A stretch of 64,000 nucleotides of DNA. Origin: Glandiceps talaboti (taxonomy: Eukaryota; Hemichordata; Enteropneusta; Spengelidae). This document shows positions 28,990 through 43,262 of the stretch, in pieces. Below the pieces are notes generated by a model. That model was not told where the DNA came from and made no database searches. It worked only from the letters and a program-made list of their open reading frames with translations. The stretch lies in NCBI RefSeq assembly GCF_964340395.1, contig NC_135560.1:15268598-15332597 (forward strand), in the 5' to 3' direction. Every line of letters begins with the position of its first letter. Within the stretch, counting starts at the first letter, position 1. The position numbers were made by a program, and so were the translations under genes.

Positions 28990-31900
28990 CGAATCAGTAC
29001 GTCCCGGTCTTGCCTACCGGCCTGTCTCCATATATGAAAATTATATTCCCCATTTATCACCGAAAAGTATGAGTGCTGTTAGAAACATTGTGTTCCTCTT
29101 TTAATGGTGTATAAATGATCTTAAAATATTTAGTTTAAGTATATTTGAACTGTCTGACATTCTGCTGACTGTTATCAAGACAACAGACTGTTGATTGACA
29201 TTACGTGCATTCAGGGCCTTGGGGACAAATGCAGTTTTATGATTGAAGGGAAGAAATAAAAGGAAAGTTCTATACGAGTCTCACAGAAGACCTTTAAGAA
29301 TAAAAGATTTGTGAGATAACATTAAAGTCATAAACTTCCCTCAGGTCTGGATTTCCATTTGGAAAACAATCTTTGTGTTTTCGACCTTTTTTTTCATATT
29401 GGGAAATTTTTTACAAAAAATACTCTCGGGCAATCTTTTAAGAACATATGCTATTCAAGTAACGGTGGAAATAGCCTCGTTTCCTTAGACTCATTTCGGT
29501 TGAGTGATATCAGACGTCTGACAGAGATGGTTTAGAATAATCCTATGCAAAGTTTTAAATCGTGTATGGGTTTTCGACATGGAATATATGGACTTTTAAT
29601 CCGGTGTACATCTAAAATATCTTCACAAAGCATACAAAACTAAATGCCATCCGTTATTATGTTATATTGCAATTGCAAGATATATTTATGGACTGATGAT
29701 TTGTCTCTTTATGCGCAATGTTTAAGTATTTATAATATCTATTCCCAATTCCACTTTCCGTAACATTTGCATCATAGAGCACTGGGATACATAACATGCC
29801 CAAAATAGAATACTAGCATAGCTTTCCGTTTTACTTGGGAAATGGAAATATGATGAAGATCACAATTACACAACAGATAAAGTATGGCCATAACACGTGC
29901 AATGCGCATGCGTCATGTGTTATTTTTACATAAATAAACTGAGGCCGACATATGCCAGGGAGGGTGACCTTCCAATCGTTACACATGAGACAAACGGCGG
30001 ATATTTCACATTCCTTCAAACTTTTATTCCCAAAACATTACAACTGCTGACATCATACAGTGGCCGAACGGAACCTGTTACAGACAAGGAAAGTAAACAA
30101 ATGAATTGCATTAATCACACTTGGTACAGCATGTTGAAAGTACAGAGTCTTGTATTACATAACCTAATTTGATAAGAACAGTTTTATAGCCACTTTACAT
30201 AATAGTTCATGTTCAAAAACAAATTTCCAGTTCCCTGGAATTTCATGTACACATAAAGACGCCATAAAACGGTTTTATCAAACCATGGTGTGCTATACAA
30301 GTCTCTGCTGTTCCAACATGCTGTGCCAAGTGTTATTAACCCAATTCATTTGTTTACTTTCCCTCTTTGTAGCAGGTGTCGTTCGTCCACGGTCTGATGT
30401 CGGCATTGTAAAAGTAGAAAACACTTCCGTAATGCTTGTTCTTAATGTGTCTGGTTTGGTTTGGGTCATTCAGTGTTTTGCTAGCCTTAGGCTCTCTTTA
30501 GCTTTATTAAGAGAATCGATAGTATACACTGAACCCCTTTTCCCATTCTCATACAAGCCTTTTGCCTTGTGAGGGATTTGCTAAAGGTGTGGCCTTTATT
30601 ATAAGTTTGAAAATCGTTCTTGTCCATATTGTTTTAACTCTGTTTCGTTTAATTTCACTTCAAGTGCGATCATTACATACTCTATTCCAAAATGGGTGAC
30701 TCTATCTACACTTAGGTTAACGGAATATCGTTTGATCCACTATGTAGATAGACAGTGTATATTTTGCAATAAAGGACACATGCCCATAGAGCTTACACCA
30801 CAAAATATACTGTTCGGAAAGGTTAATGGAAGCACTGTAAGAAACTTAGGTTCTCATTTTGAAAGAATAATGAATGAAAAGTCTCATCTGAACCACTATG
30901 CAAATAATACGTAAGTTAAAGTTGAACAACAAATGACCAAGATGACTTCATTAATATTTCCTCTTCGAGTGATCGACCTACCATTGCTGTTATCCATCAG
31001 TTCCCATATTATGTCGTGTTTCACATACCTCTCATCCAATATACATACCTTGGAGACCCCTAAAACGTGTGTACCCACCTACACCTTCGCATGCAGTATA
31101 GTGTCATTATACAGCAACGTATAGTTGCATAAACATTAAAAAAATACAAAAATGTTGATTTTTTTTACACTTTGAGCTATCTGTTAAAGTAAGATTATCA
31201 AGAATATCGTTTTAAAATACATCATTGGAACATCCATGAGTGCGACATTGGTTGGGGGTATTTTGTAAGATGATTTAAACAATGGCATGAAATTCCATTT
31301 CATTAAAACACTCATTTATCTTTCAGTAGAGAAAATTAGAATTGATGACACCGTTCATTGACATATACATGTATCATAATATTTTAATCAACCTATTTCA
31401 ATGTGTCTATTGATCCCTTTGACATTGGTCGTCATGCTTTCATTAAATGTAGATAGCACTAACACAGTACATCAATAATGTTTTAATATTTAATATGCCA
31501 CGGATAAATTCCACGGATAATTTGCTGTTCAGGGCAAAAATGAATAAAAGGAATGTGTCCACTACATTCCTGGTCAGAGGACGTTGATAGCGAAACTGTA
31601 ATTGTCACTCGAGGGATATGGATTGGGGAAATACTTTAATGATCGTACAATTGTATCCAGTGTGTACTTATAGCCTTATAACCTGGGTGCACCTTTAACT
31701 AACAATTGTGCCAATGGCTTTGCAGCACAACTGACGTCAATGAAGACGTTTTGCAAGTCAAACAATGGCTTGGGGGAAAATTTAATGATTGTACAATTGT
31801 ATCCGGTGTGTACTTATAAATTTAACAAATGCCATGTCATTGTTTAATCAGTATTGGACTGATATCATATCACAGAGAATGAGTTTTGTGAGGTTTTGTG

Positions 31901-33194
31901 AAGTTTGCAAACGGAATTAATATTCGAATGCTTGTTCTACTTATATGATCACACTTTAATTGATTGTAAAAAAGTTAATTTGGTTTTAAGATCGAATACG
32001 CTTACCATGATCATGAGCATTGTTATTGACAGGTGAACCCAGGTTATAATTATATGAGTACACACTTTCATGAGCCGTGGTAAGTCTTCGTAAATTAGTA
32101 CTGGTCACTGGAGATATTCTCAGTTGATAGCTCTTTCATGAAAATGCACAACAGTGATGGCCTAAACGGAAACTCCTACGTACATTCGTACGTTTTGCGG
32201 TACTATTAGCGGACGCGATAAAGCCAAACGTCTATAAAATGGAAATGGCGTACCATGTATGGTTTAGTAACATCGGCAACAAAACTCATTTGTAAAGGCA
32301 CCATCCTTAATTGAAACTTCGTGATCACACTTATACAATATATATCCCTCATATAGGCCGATAAAATTACATTTATGAAAATGCCAAAGACTTTCTTCAA
32401 ATCTGCAGCGAATTGAAAAAATGATGTCGCAAGTGCTAGTGGGTGGCAAAGTGCATTTTGATGTGACCTCTTATAGGTAGCTCGACAAGGAAATTGTAAA
32501 TACGAATCAAAGATCCTTTGTGTAGCCCACCACTAGTGCTATAGACTAGTGTTTTATGGTTTTTTTTCAGCACATTTCAATTTTTGTTTAAAAGATATTT
32601 CCCATATAGTCTATATTGTTGTCGTGTCAATTAATATCGACTTTCGTTACCTCCTTAAGTAGTTCCTTTCTATCCAATTACAGTGTAGTATTGTCGATGC
32701 ACTTTACAGCAGTGTACTGTTTTCTTCAGAGCAGGGAAACTTGATTTACAATTCATCAATTCAGCCAGGATAATCCATAGGAAATACACATGTGTACAAG
32801 CGCGTCTTAGCTGACATTCAAGCCTATATAAGGGAATCAGATGTCGACTTACTACAGAAAAAGACTTGTTACCAAGTTTGTATAGTCAGTTACATGTCAA
32901 AGTATCATCAGTAAAAATATAGGCTAGCATAGAAGATATTACTATCATAATATTTAATGTTTGTAGAGACATGGCGTTGACTACAAGTAGTATTTGTAGA
33001 GCAAATGTCAGAGAACGATGCAAAGAAAGAAGATGCAAATGTAGGAACAGTGGATATTTGGTGTGTATGCGTGGGTGCATGTTCAGTCGGGCTTATTCGG
33101 TACCGTATGGACAACTATTATAGTTATGACTGCTCCTCATCAGTGACACATTTCTGTGGACATCAATGTTCTTAAATTATATCCAAACTTTGCC
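28990..33194. other. Intergenic, nothing recognised
   Basis: 4.2 kb without supported genes. Two diverged sentences around 'aatgattgtacaattgtatcc' (31640 and 31785) are about 150 bp apart and suggest a local duplication. Confidence 0.5.
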
Positions 33195-33420
33195 ATTTCA
33201 GAGGTTGCTCCGGGTATTTTTGAAATTATAGTAAAACAAATTTTGGGATTCACCATATCGTTTCCGAAGAAATCCCCATTTAAAATTTAAAGAAAATCAC
33301 ACAGTATTCGGCGGCCATATTTGATTCTAAAGTAACTAAAATCATTTTAACCGCTATTTCAATAATTTGTATGGTGACCCGCGATTACTTTAATTGATTT
33401 TAACTGAGAACAGTTTTTTT
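33195..33420 (+). repeat. Unnamed dispersed repeat, copy 1
   Basis: Shares with 35955-36200 (same strand) and 44960-45110 (opposite strand) the order 'ggttcaccat', 'gaaaatc', 'ggcggccatatttgattcta', then 'tatggtgaccc'. No coding frame or terminal repeat was identified. Confidence 0.7.
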
Positions 33421-34144
33421 ACGGATTATAGTAACATCGATCGGTTAAAGAGTTTATTACCGAGGCGCATTCAACATTAAGCAATATAGAAGGATTCGAC
33501 CGCTTTAAATATGGAGTAGTATGGGGGTTTAAAGACCGAAAATTTAAATACAACTTTGGACAACATAAGACTAACGTTTAAAAAAATGATAGGTTGACAT
33601 CGTTTGAAAAGGCAAACCAACGGGAAGACTTGCCAAAAATAACAGACGTTAGTCTTAATAAAAAATGTAACAGTATTTCGAATTCTAATCTAAAGTCTTG
33701 CAATGGATATAAACCCTATAAATCACAAGAAGGAAATATCTGAAATAGGTGAATCATGCCAAGTACCATTAATAATTCATTTTTAAATGATTCACACACT
33801 TAAATTTCAGAAACGTTAGAGATGCTGGAAAATTTATAAATATACTGGGCACTTGAAGTCCCGTGACCCTTTGATTAGCGACCCTTATACGTTTGAGGAG
33901 ACTCCTTATACAGTACTCATTGCACGGCAGAGTTTGAAATCTGCCAAAGTGGCATTAGCAAAGAATATTAGCCTTTTAAAACTGAACATGTACCTGTATG
34001 ATTAATATGTGACCTATGTTTAAGTGAGATAGATTATTGAAGCTTGTGAACTCTAAGTTGATTATCATGTGAATGAACCGGAGAGAGTAGTGAAGTTAAT
34101 AGGTCAACGCAGTTCAACAGTAACAGTAAGAAAAACTCAACTCG
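33421..34144. other. Intergenic, nothing recognised
   Basis: No supported feature. Confidence 0.5.
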
Positions 34145-34243
34145 ATATGTATGTATGGATGTATGTATGTATGTATGTATGTATGTATGTATGTATGTAT
34201 GTGCATGAATGAATTGCGTGCGTGCGTGCGCGCGCGCTCGCGC

Positions 34244-34294
<51 letters not shown>
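34145..34294 (+). repeat. (GTAT)n, (GCGT)/(GC)n and (GT)n compound array
   Basis: GTAT units run at 34146-34203, GCGT/GCGC at 34215-34248 including 'gcgcgcgctcgcgcgcg', and pure GT to 34293. About 80 bp of nearly perfect purine-pyrimidine alternation (34215-34294) would favour Z-DNA. Confidence 0.95.
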
Positions 34295-34296
<2 letters not shown>

Positions 34297-35954
34297 TTTT
34301 CATGTCTTCAAACATAATCGTGTCACCGAGTCCGCTTCTTTTGTGTTAGTCTTATGGAAAAAAGCCGCCATCAATAAATTGACAAAGTCTGTTACAATAC
34401 TTAGCTTGTTATCGACAAAATCTTGTATACTATGGAGAAACATTACTGCTTTTATCTTTTTGAAATGCGTGACATCATTGCCACATATCTGGAATTCAGT
34501 AATGGTTTACAAATCACCACAAACGACGATTAGGAAGACACAATTATCCCTTACTCACATTTATGTAAGAAACTTACCATCACTAAAATAAATCAAGCAA
34601 AAAGCCTCGTTGCTTCAATAAATAAGAATTGACTTATACAAATATAATTTTATAAAAAACAAAGTGAGATATATATGTAAATTACATTTGGTAAATACAA
34701 GTTGTCAATGTAGCATCAATATATGATAAGCTGCATCATGTATACGTAATTTCACATCTCTTGAAGTAGATTTTCAAATATCAATGACCGCAACGAAAGG
34801 TACAGTCACATAAAGTTCAACTTTGGAAATTGGAGAAAGGAAATTATCAGATATCTGCTTTTGAATGATTCAGGGTTAATGACACATCGTGAGAATAGCA
34901 CAAGTGGACTGCACAGTTAGTGGTGTATCATACCCAGACATAATATACAACTCAAGTGTGTATTCCCATCCCTATGACTAGAACTGCACCTTACGTATTT
35001 CACATTCAATACATGCAATTTTGTAACATATGACAAACTGGGAGTACTTTGCTTTTTTACTCAATTTGCGTTAGGATGATCAAAGGATAAGATGTCTTAA
35101 AGGTGAAGTATTGGCGTTTATAAATCCGAATGACTAAAATTGATGACTTTAAGCTACTACAGAGGCGCATATCGTACTTTGCACTGTTTCGTTAAATTCG
35201 TCGTTTGTATATATTCAGTGGATTTTTTTTATTTGTAAAATTTAAACAAAGCTGCTGGTTTGGCAGGTAAACGGTTGCAATATGTAAATATATAATTGCA
35301 GTTCTTAGGTGGAAGACTACTGAACAGTTTAAGCAATTATTCTCCGCTGTCGTAACGACAAATGACGTACCATCTGTACGTGTGGGCGGTGCCGCAAAGA
35401 CTCTGAGGTATGTTGTGCTGGGAGCTAATGTGTTTAACTGTGTTAAAATTTGCTTGTATACGTGATAGAAAATTCCAAGTTTATGAGTGGACCTTGTTGT
35501 CACACACATCATTTCATAACATACATTGATCAATGTAAGTGGAATGTAGAGATTATGTCATTCATTTACTCTCAATCAGCGACCACATTTAGACTTCCAG
35601 AATAGTGAAAGCGAATTCTTATCAACCAAGGTAAAGCATATGACATTATTGATTGGAAAACTTAAGGTTTGTGTAAGTACATTTTTTGTTCATGGTGAAA
35701 ATTAAGGGCATTGCTCTCTGATCGAAGTAAGACAGTTGTAATGTGCTATATCATTACGTAGTCTTAACACACGTCTCAATAATGTATACAAAGCTGAGAT
35801 GAGTTTTAGAAAACCGATCATTGACAATCTACTAGTACTAATTTTAAAAGCACATGAAGGGTACAATATGAGATAATGATGATGCTGTATTTTAATAGCA
35901 GTTATGGTAGACTACGCCTCGCAAGCCAATCTGCCTGAAAAATGAAGCATTCAA
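34295..35954. other. Intergenic, nothing recognised
   Basis: Open frames here (to 146 residues) are partly microsatellite translations and show no family features. Confidence 0.5.
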
Positions 35955-36200
35955 TTCCCCCAAATCTTTGCCATATGAAAGCATATTCCCGATCCTCTGA
36001 AACAGTAAAAGGACATTGGGGGTTCACCATCTTGTTTTCGAGAAAATCAACTATCTTTTTTCCATGCAGATAGCAAAGAATTTAGGGGCCATTTTGGATT
36101 CTAAAATGGGTTCATTTTGATATTATGTTGACGTTACTTCAAAAATATGCATGGTGACCCCTATTTCGTCTTGGTATTAACTGGGAATTTGTTGACATTT
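35955..36200 (+). repeat. Unnamed dispersed repeat, copy 2
   Basis: Aligns with 33195-33420: 'gggttcaccatcttgttttc', 'gagaaaatcaac', 'ggggccattttggattctaa', 'gcatggtgacccctatt'. The spacing is the same in both copies. Confidence 0.7.
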
Positions 36201-38235
36201 TCAATTTAACATGAAGACCTGAAGACTTTCATCTTTTAGGCGCACACAACTTTGATAAAAAATTAATTAATTAAACAAACGTTTCGTTGGTAGCGCAAGT
36301 GGATTGGAAATCCATCGAGGTTGTTATTAAAATTACATTATATTACATAAGTAAGCATCGTCATTAATGTTACATTTCAGGTAGCCCTAACCTCAACCCT
36401 AATCCCAACCTCTACCCCGGACTCATTATGTTCTTTGTTTATTCCTTCAGGAGGATAATGAACAAAAACATGAATACACAAATAAATGAATTATGATAAA
36501 GGTATTGGTAATTCTACATCGTTGCTCTTATTTCTAACCACTGTAGAAACAAATTTGTGATGCCAAAAATGAAACTAAACTGCATTAGGTATTACAGCAG
36601 TCTTGTCCCTAATACTATATCTTCAACTTTTGGGGACATTTTCTAATCTATTTGTGAAGTGTAGATGAGTTGTAAGTAAATGTTTTGATAAATTAAATAC
36701 GAATTTAAGCGTAGACTATCACCTGAAAAAAAAGGAACTCTTAAACAGTTTTGAAGGCAAATGAATGTCGGTGTAATAACCATTATGATTTACCTATAGG
36801 TTTACACAGCAACGTTCACGTATACTGCCCTCCTTATCATTAAGGAAATGGTTTACTATCTTAAGTGTATTACATGGATTTTTCTTTACTATTTCACATA
36901 CATTTCATCTACAGCATACAACCCCCCAGAAGGGTTGCCCTGAAGAAAAAGAAATATCGTTTCACGCTTGTCAGATTTGAAATACGTTTTGTATCAGCGA
37001 CATCTATAAGGTCGCGTAGCCAAGGATAAGACCATGTTGGATGTACGTGTAACTACAGTATAGAAGTGCCCACGGAGGTTTACATGTAAATCTGATCCTA
37101 GACTCATCTTTCATTAGATATTGCATTGTATAGGTAAGACGCCATTTCGATATATATGCGTGTTATATCGGGTACAAATCTACCTTCAGATGTCTACATT
37201 CAGATGTTTCGATTCAACGCAAGAGTGATATGTCCCGCAAGTAATTATTAATAAAACAAGGCTGATGTCTAGATTAAGACATTTCGATTCGACGAAAGAA
37301 TTGATCTAAAATGAATTAAAGTTAAACATCAAACTAGTAACCAGAAGTAGACTAGGTCATTGTATCTAATAACCATAATATTTTATATGTTGCTAAATCA
37401 TATTCAGCTTAAATTTGTATTAATTCATTTAAATCCCCCACAGCTATACATGTAAAATTCTATACAATACATTTCCAAAAAATATAACAAGATTTAAAAA
37501 ATGAAAATATCTTCGCAATTTGTCCGATTTGAACGAGTCTATCATATATGATACTAACATGCTAGGGATAGGTGCGTTAAACTATTGCATGTGTGTTTAT
37601 TTTGTGATCTGTTTTTGTAATATTAGCAGAAAATCAGTTCTGCCACATCAAATGTACTTAGTGGTCTATTTTATCACATAAAGTACATAGTAAATTCTTC
37701 CAATTGCTCTACACGTTCTTTGTTCGCTTCGTTGTATGCACGATGTACTGAGATTTAAAACAAGACTGCTAGACAAAATTACGCAAACACAGACACGTCG
37801 ACGTGAAAATTGGATTGTCTGAAATCTCTTTATCGATCTTGTGTCGTAATTGAATATGTTAGCTAACCCATCACCGTGCAGTGCATTTCCAAATGCGTGG
37901 ATGAATGAAGATTTATGTGTATGTTTCCAAAATATAAAAGTGTATAAAATTTAAGATTAAAAATGAAAATCAGCATTATTTTATCTCAAAATAACTGGAA
38001 CTACCCTCGCAGGTTTCATAACAAGTTTGGTCGACATTCAATTACGTGATGAGTTCAGAATGAAGGCAGTTAACCAGATGTTCCAACAATGATTGGTGTC
38101 AAAGGTCACGCTTTCGTCTCCTTCAGCTCATTTGAAACAATATGATAATCAATAGCTTTGATTTGAACTTTTCACCTCCGACTGCGATACAAATTAACGC
38201 ATTAATTCATCGCTTGTCGCCATTTTAAAAAAAAA
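36201..38235. other. Intergenic, nothing firm
   Basis: Contains a tRNA-Ser-like anticodon arm near 36305 and a degenerate telomere-like run near 36381-36411, both reported as findings. No gene was recognised. Confidence 0.5.
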
Positions 38236-38478
38236 TTATGAAATTATCACACAAATCACAGTTCTTGTCATGTCTCTCTTCACAACCTCATCGTTCTGAT
38301 AAGTGAACTTTGGTCTTTGACCTTTTGAGCCAAATTCATCAAGGTAAGATAAGGTGACATCATCAAAGTTAATCTCATGTGTGACGACTCTGAGGTTTAT
38401 AATCATAAGTTCCACACACTCGCCTCTGATATGAGTCTCAGGAGAAATTTCCTTTACATTAACACTCTCCCAACTCAT
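38236..38478 (-). other. Unassigned 80-residue open frame, possible exon remnant
   Basis: An ATG-started frame with balanced, protein-like composition (ECVELMIINLRV, DEFGSKGQRPKFTYQND), unlike the repeat translations around it. No homologous family was recognised, and no flanking exons with matching splice phases were found. It is reported as a low-confidence candidate only. Confidence 0.2.
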
Positions 38479-38739
38479 CTATTCCATCGAACAGGGCTTA
38501 GAATATATAAAAGATATATGAATAGGAAGGGCAGCGTTTGTATTAAAGTTGATATTTATTAATGAGATGTGATTAAGTTTGAAGTTCCAGCTTATAAGAA
38601 GGCAAATTACCGAAATGTTGAAAAATATTACCTAAAATTTATCTGATGAACGTGACGGCTTGCAGAAAATGGTTAACAAGACAGAATGATAAGACGCGCA
38701 GCATCGTCATGTAATATGCATGTAGTTACGCTTACGCAT

Positions 38740-38855
38740 TGTATGTACGTATGTATGTATGTATGTATGTATGTATGTATGTAGTATATATGTATGTGCC
38801 TGCCAACCTGTCTGCCAACCTGCCCAACCTGCCTGACTGCCTGCCTGCCTGCATG
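38740..38855 (+). repeat. (GTAT)n followed by CTGCC-rich cryptic repeat
   Basis: GTAT units run to about 38783. A run of CCAACCTG/CCTG variants then runs to 38852, including 'ctgccaacctgtctgccaac'. Confidence 0.9.
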
Positions 38856-39689
38856 TATGCGCATATGTAAAATATCAGGGTTTGGTTAGAATTATCACGT
38901 GTACGCTGTAAACAAGTAGATTGTCGATTAATTTGATTCTACAGAACAATGCAGGTTTTACCTAGCCACTCCATTTTTTTTTACCAATGTGAAAACACAG
39001 AACCAACGGAATCCACGTGTATAGATGTCAGTCACCTGTGCGGTCTTGCTGGCTGTTGTCAAGATTTAACAACACAAAGTATTATGTAACAATTTATGTG
39101 TAATCAGAACCGTTAGCATTCACTTAAAGTATTCCATTAAATACAGTTCAGAATCAGCACTATCGTGGTGACTCATCCGTAAGTTGCAATGACAAGTATC
39201 TCTTGAGTTACGTACGGAATAACGACACCCGTTTATGACGCAATTCTCGTACCTGTTCATACAAATTACTAGCTGAGATGGAATTCTCAATTAGACTGAT
39301 TGATGACACAATAAAAATCCCCCTTGACATATCTCCATATTTCTCTTCTCGTTAAATTGACTTTTACATGTTGTCAGCTGTCCACTGCAGTCCGACGCGA
39401 ATATTGCTCCTATCAATCATCTGAAAGGCGATAATTGTCCTCGTATCTCATTGAATATTGATGATATTCAGCTTTGAATCGAATGTCTTCCTCAGAACCA
39501 TATAGCGTGAAATTCCATTCCAGGCAAGATATAGAACTATTAAAATATTCTCACAACAGTGTCAATATTTATATACAAATTTGTCATTTTGGAAACGTTA
39601 AAGTCGTCATGAAACAATGTTTGCATTAGAAACAAACTAACTGTTTTTAGCATTGTACACTACTAAATAAACACATCAACGACGAGGTG
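38856..39689. other. Intergenic, nothing recognised
   Basis: No supported feature. Confidence 0.5.
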
Positions 39690-39732
39690 GTCGACGACGA
39701 CGACGACGACGATGATGATAATGATGATAATG
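39690..39732 (+). repeat. (GAC)n/(GAT)n trinucleotide repeat
   Basis: Seven or so GAC units followed by GAT/AAT variants. Confidence 0.9.
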
Positions 39733-40107
39733 AACAGGATATTATACATCTGTAGGGCGTATTTTAGTCTGGTTACACGGGCTACTTCTAAATGTTCTTT
39801 ATCCATCTTTCATATACAATTGGAAAACCATTGGTACTATCAGGGTATCAAATAGTGACAAAATACAAACGGTGCCTTCTCTTTCTATGGGTATTATGAA
39901 ATTTGAAAGAGTTGCAAAAATATAGAAGCCTAATGACATAAACGTGTAGGAACATATGTGTCATAATCTTGTCACTGAGCTCAGGTGATAGTTTTGACTT
40001 TCTTGACTGGCGTATCCAGGCAAAACTTGTGGTGTTTTGTAGGGTCAACCTGGGCATCATCCTTCTTACTTACAGACCTAGCTGATTGTTAATCTAACCT
40101 AGCATAT

Positions 40108-40176
40108 ATAGGTGGTTTCGAACTCAGACTGCAGATAATATGCATAGGGGCTAACCAATTGACCAACGACTTCCCT
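40108..40176 (-). repeat. tRNA-related SINE head (minus strand)
   Basis: On the minus strand the segment reads 'tcgttggtcaattggttagc' (A box) and, about 30 nt on, 'gtctgagttcgaaacc' (B box). It aligns with the head of the SINE at 7140, including the 'atcttcaaatctgcag'/'atattatctgcag' block between the boxes. The SINE tail was not found downstream, so it is a truncated copy or another subfamily. Confidence 0.6.
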
Positions 40177-40261
40177 AGTTAGCTATTGTGTGGAAGAAAA
40201 CATTTAATGCTGTATTTCCTTTAATTTGTGAATGCTGTGTTTTGATATAATGATAACACAT

Positions 40262-40436
<175 letters not shown>

Positions 40437-43204
40437 GTTATACTAACAACCTACCCCTCCCTTTGTGGAATTCAAAAGTGGTAAAAATCATCAAATGCAT
40501 TGTGTTTCACAGGTTACTTCATATTGAAAGAATACTGCATGCCGAGCTCACTTCTGTATGAATCGCATCTCTGCTCTTACTACCTGTTGTTTTGGGCAAA
40601 TTGTAAATATTCCTGATTGATGCGAGAGTGAATGACGTCACTAGCGAATTTGGTTATGTCAAGCAATCCATGCGGGCTTTTTAGCGATTGAAAACCTCAT
40701 CAAACGGAGGTCATTAACGCAGGTGTCGTTCTGTGACAAATGTTTACCAGGTACATGTGCGTTGGTGATAAATGCAAATGTAGCAAGCCTGATGCTTTCA
40801 TTTAGACCTAATTTTGACTTTGAAGTTTTGCCCTTAATATAAGGTTCACTATGAATACTATTAAGTATGTGTATTGCAAGAGAATTTAGCATGATCTTAG
40901 AAAGCAAATCTGGATTATCCCGTCACGAAAAGTGTGTTTGCATACATTACATTGCATTATTGCGCCATAGCCTATAGCTTGTTGAAAGGATATTTAAGCA
41001 CGGTTTTAACAAACAAATCAAATGCTCGAAGATTCAATTTGTCAATGTTTTCTTTTAATTAACTTCACGTTCTCCAACCTAGTTAATGAAACATCATGGC
41101 CACCAAACTTTATAATCTGTCTCCTTATCAGCCAGACCCTACAATTAAGTTCCTTTAAGTTAAATAATATTCCGGCCCAAATCTAAAGAGTATTCCAAAC
41201 ACATGTATCTATACATCCATACACAACGGTGTACTGTATTTTAATTTTCAATCAGCATTCATCACACGTACTAAGGCAGCCATATTGAAACATCCTCGTC
41301 GCAATGGCTCCTCTCTTCCGGGCTAAACACAAGACTGTTTCATATTGTGAACCCCAAGGGTAAAGCTTTTATCTTGCTGTTTCTATCTTAATTATAAACA
41401 TCCTTAGACATACTATATGGTCATGCTTAAACAATAATACAAGGGGGAATGTACACCCACTGCTTGTAAACAGTTTCTGATTATAAATCCCCCTCATTTC
41501 CGTAAGATTTAAACTACATTGTAATATTTCACAATACGGCCTTGATAAATCTTGTCAAACTCTTTCAAACACGTTTTATTGAATTTAAACATGTTCTCAC
41601 TTTTATACAAATCTGCCTCGAGGACGCGTCACCAATCGCTTTAAGAAATGTGTGAGTAATGTTGATGGTACAAGTACACCTTAATGGGTTTTAAATGAAA
41701 ACCTACCAAGTCTCACAGGATTAGTAACTATTATATACGTATTCTATGAGCGAGCGGCAATAATTAACCGAGTGTTTTGAAATTCGACCGAGAAAGTTCC
41801 TGAAGGAAGATGTATTTATCCAATACATCACTTTTATGTTATATCTCCCAAAAACAGAAAGGGTGACTTAAAAACAGTTGCATATAATATATCTCGTCAC
41901 AGGCGGCTGATAATAACGTACGTGAATTAACAAATGGATTTATGTTCATGTATACCGTTTATTTTCTATCGTGTACATAATAAATTGATTTCAAATTTTT
42001 GGCAATGATGGAAATTCAATTTTTTTTTAAAAATAATCACTGAAATGTAATTGTACGACAGGAATGGATGATCATGCATTTCATAGTGTAATATCGCAGC
42101 AGGTAGGATTTTATATATTTTGAAATATGAAGACAAATTTCTTAAAGCTGCGTAAACTCGTTACAATCACCATGTTCATAGATTACGTCATTGAATCAAG
42201 GATGGTATTATTTATTTCATGTTCAAAGAATCAACTCTTTTCCTTCACATGACGAGCAAGATTGTATCGCCTACACACAAAATCCTAACTGCGAGGAAAC
42301 ATACTGATGTCTCTACAGATACGTAATGTTCGACGTGGAATGCAATTCAAACTTTATCACCTGCGAATGAAAGACCCTGATGGATGATGCCGTTTTCCCA
42401 AATCGTTGCGATAAAAAGATAACGATACATGCACACAACCAAGTTCTAATAACTGTCCAACTCCTTCCTGCCCAGACCACGTATTGCAATGAAACGATAC
42501 CACATCAATCCAGTGTATCGTACAGTCATGTCTGACATTTACCCACAATATCTTTTACTTCGTATAAGAATTGAGGAGAGTAGTTCATGGAGTGCACATT
42601 TTGAAGAGAGGTGACGAGACTCCTATAAACTGAACAAATTGCACATGCCAACTATTCTCATGTCTAAAAACAAGCCAACCGTGTTGATGTCTTCTTTTGA
42701 TATTACAACTCATGGTTTGGAAACAGGGATGACATCCATCACATTTAAGTTCTCTTTAAAACTGTCATTTACAGGAGAGCTTGAAAGGGACAAATACCTT
42801 CGTAAAACAGACCCTTACTTTGAAGGTTTAAGTGTTAAGACAATTATATCATGACGGCCCGTCCGTGTAGATTAAATGTCAGCTTTGATTGGCACTTACA
42901 ATACCCAAGGGCAGTAGCAGTAATGAAACCGGAGTCACTGCTCATCAATATCACAATAGACTGTCATCGTAACTGACTATCCCCTGCGGGTTAATTTGCA
43001 TGTTGGTGTCGGCAAAAATAGTTCATTTTATGCACAGACGTGACTATTCAAGCGTACATGTTAAATGGTGGACAGTGGTGCTAGTAAAAACATGCAATCT
43101 GTGTTTCCAATTCATTTTACTTAAATGTTGTGTATATCCAAAGCTAACCCGTGCCGCCACAATTTAATTTAATTTCCATGAACAGTTAATGATTTTGAAA
43201 TTTA
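40437..43204. other. Intergenic, nothing recognised
   Basis: 2.8 kb without supported genes or repeats. Confidence 0.5.
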
Positions 43205-43223
43205 ACATACATACATACATACA

Positions 43224-43257
<34 letters not shown>

Positions 43258-43262
43258 CATAC
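43205..43262 (+). repeat. (ACAT)n microsatellite
   Basis: About 14 ACAT units with one TATA variant near the right end. Confidence 0.95.

Noticed and set aside
28741-28990. CRISPR-like array
   Set aside because: These are plain TCTG microsatellites without spacers, and the window is eukaryotic.
34151-34591. 146-residue open frame starting in the (GTAT)n/(GT)n array
   Set aside because: The first third is repeat translation and the rest has no family features.
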